NCBI GenBank assembly: GCA_051649785.1
Contig: JBOFHT010000086.1
Location: forward strand, 1-6,011
From: JBOFHT01 sp051649785
GTDB lineage: Archaea; Methanobacteriota; Methanobacteria; Methanobacteriales; Methanobacteriaceae
Reading direction: 5' to 3'
Length of the DNA stretch: 6,011 bases
Shown: in pieces, positions 5,686 to 6,011 of the stretch
Position numbering within the stretch: position 1 is the stretch's first letter
Layout: the number at the start of each line of letters is the position of its first letter
Program-made: the position numbers and the translations under genes
The notes under the pieces: generated by a model
The model's database searches: none
The model's input: the letters and a program-made list of their open reading frames with translations, nothing else
Told to the model about the DNA's origin: nothing

Positions 5686-5915
5686 ATGAATATATTATTA
5701 AAAATATTTTGATAATTATTGTTTTACCTTCTTTATTAAAAATAGGGGCTTATGCAACGGTTTATAATGTTAATTTTAGTGAACTAAATAGTATTCTAAC
5801 TATTAGATCCAGGTACAATAAAAATATCTTTAATGCCACTATAGTTAATGGTACTGATTATGATTATGTAAGAAATGGCTTTGTAGAAACCCTTTTTTAT
5901 TTTGTTATTTTATAG
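5686..5915 (+). pseudogene. Small secreted-protein ORF with a one-base frameshift near its start
   Basis: An ATG at 5686, preceded by TTAGG (5672-5676), reads MNILLKIF and then hits TGA at 5710. Adding one T to the TTTT run at 5707-5710 joins it to the open frame that continues to the TAG at 5913. The joined product would have 76 residues: MNILLKIFLIIIVLPSLLK, then IGAYA. This looks like a signal peptide with an Ala-Tyr-Ala cleavage site after residue 24, followed by a short Asn/Tyr-rich stretch (SRYNKNIFNATIVNGTDYDY) and a hydrophobic end. I do not recognise the mature part. It may be the head of a longer secreted protein lost by a second disruption, since another T-run (CCCTTTTTT) lies near its end. 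Without the repair, the only start in the open frame is TTG at 5709. A sequencing error in the homopolymer is possible. Confidence 0.35.
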
Positions 5916-6011
5916 TCAAAAATATAATTTTTTCAAAAAGAAATTTCCTTAATTTGCTAAACCAAAGTATTTTAAGTCGTTTTAATTTTTGAAGTTTGGG
6001 ATTTTGATATA
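5916..6011. other. AT-rich right end, nothing recognised
   Basis: After the TAG at 5913 the sequence is AT-rich with T-runs (TTTTTT near 5927-5932) that could terminate a transcript. I see no start codon with a ribosome binding site, no tRNA and no convincing hairpin; CCAAA (5962-5966) and TTTGG (5995-5999) could pair only across a 28-base loop. Confidence 0.5.

Noticed and set aside
5940..6011. Possible hairpin or start of a next gene at the right edge
   Set aside because: Only a 5-bp stem with a 28-base loop can be drawn, and no start codon with a ribosome binding site is present before the window ends.

Overview
This strongly AT-rich window looks like a chromosomal segment of a pseudomurein-walled methanogen of the Methanobacteriaceae, most likely Methanobrevibacter-like, with Methanosphaera as the alternative. 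The grounds are an Asn/Ser-rich adhesin-like surface protein made of GG(V/A)IYN beta-helix repeats followed by an NWWG segment, a class I HMG-CoA reductase without a membrane domain, a methanogen-style succinate-CoA ligase alpha subunit, and ribosome binding sites of the GGTG/AGGA type. The genus is inferred from gene style; no 16S rRNA or marker gene for it is present.

Layout from left to right. Positions 2-1564 (+) hold the 3' part of a large adhesin-like protein gene that runs in from the left edge: at least six tandem 26-27-residue repeats, an Ig-like domain and a very basic C-terminal DUF11-like domain. It converges on a minus-strand gene at 1631-2263, a signal-peptidase-like S26 serine protease with a Ser/Lys dyad; a long two-part hairpin lies between the two stop codons. 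A 404-base non-coding gap (2264-2667) separates that gene from the divergent sucD. The gap carries a nested repeat structure (2330-2386) and candidate promoters. sucD (2668-3525) is followed by a 212-base gap containing a nearly G-free tract, then hmgA (3738-4988), and 60 bases later a five-helix membrane protein of the VIT1/CCC1 superfamily (5049-5624). The right end holds a small ORF with a signal-peptide-like N-terminus whose ATG is one base out of frame, probably a decayed gene, and then AT-rich sequence with no recognisable content.

How the genes fit together. sucD serves the partial reductive TCA branch that supplies 2-oxoglutarate, and hmgA makes mevalonate for archaeal ether lipids; both are ordinary housekeeping genes. 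The adhesin and the signal peptidase homologue both concern the cell surface, but they are convergent and not in one operon, so a dedicated partnership is only a guess. I found no tRNA, rRNA, CRISPR array, insertion sequence or defence system. The points most worth a second look are the atypical signal peptidase, the nested repeats in the divergent promoter region, the G-free leader of hmgA, the highly basic tail of the adhesin and the frameshifted small secreted ORF.
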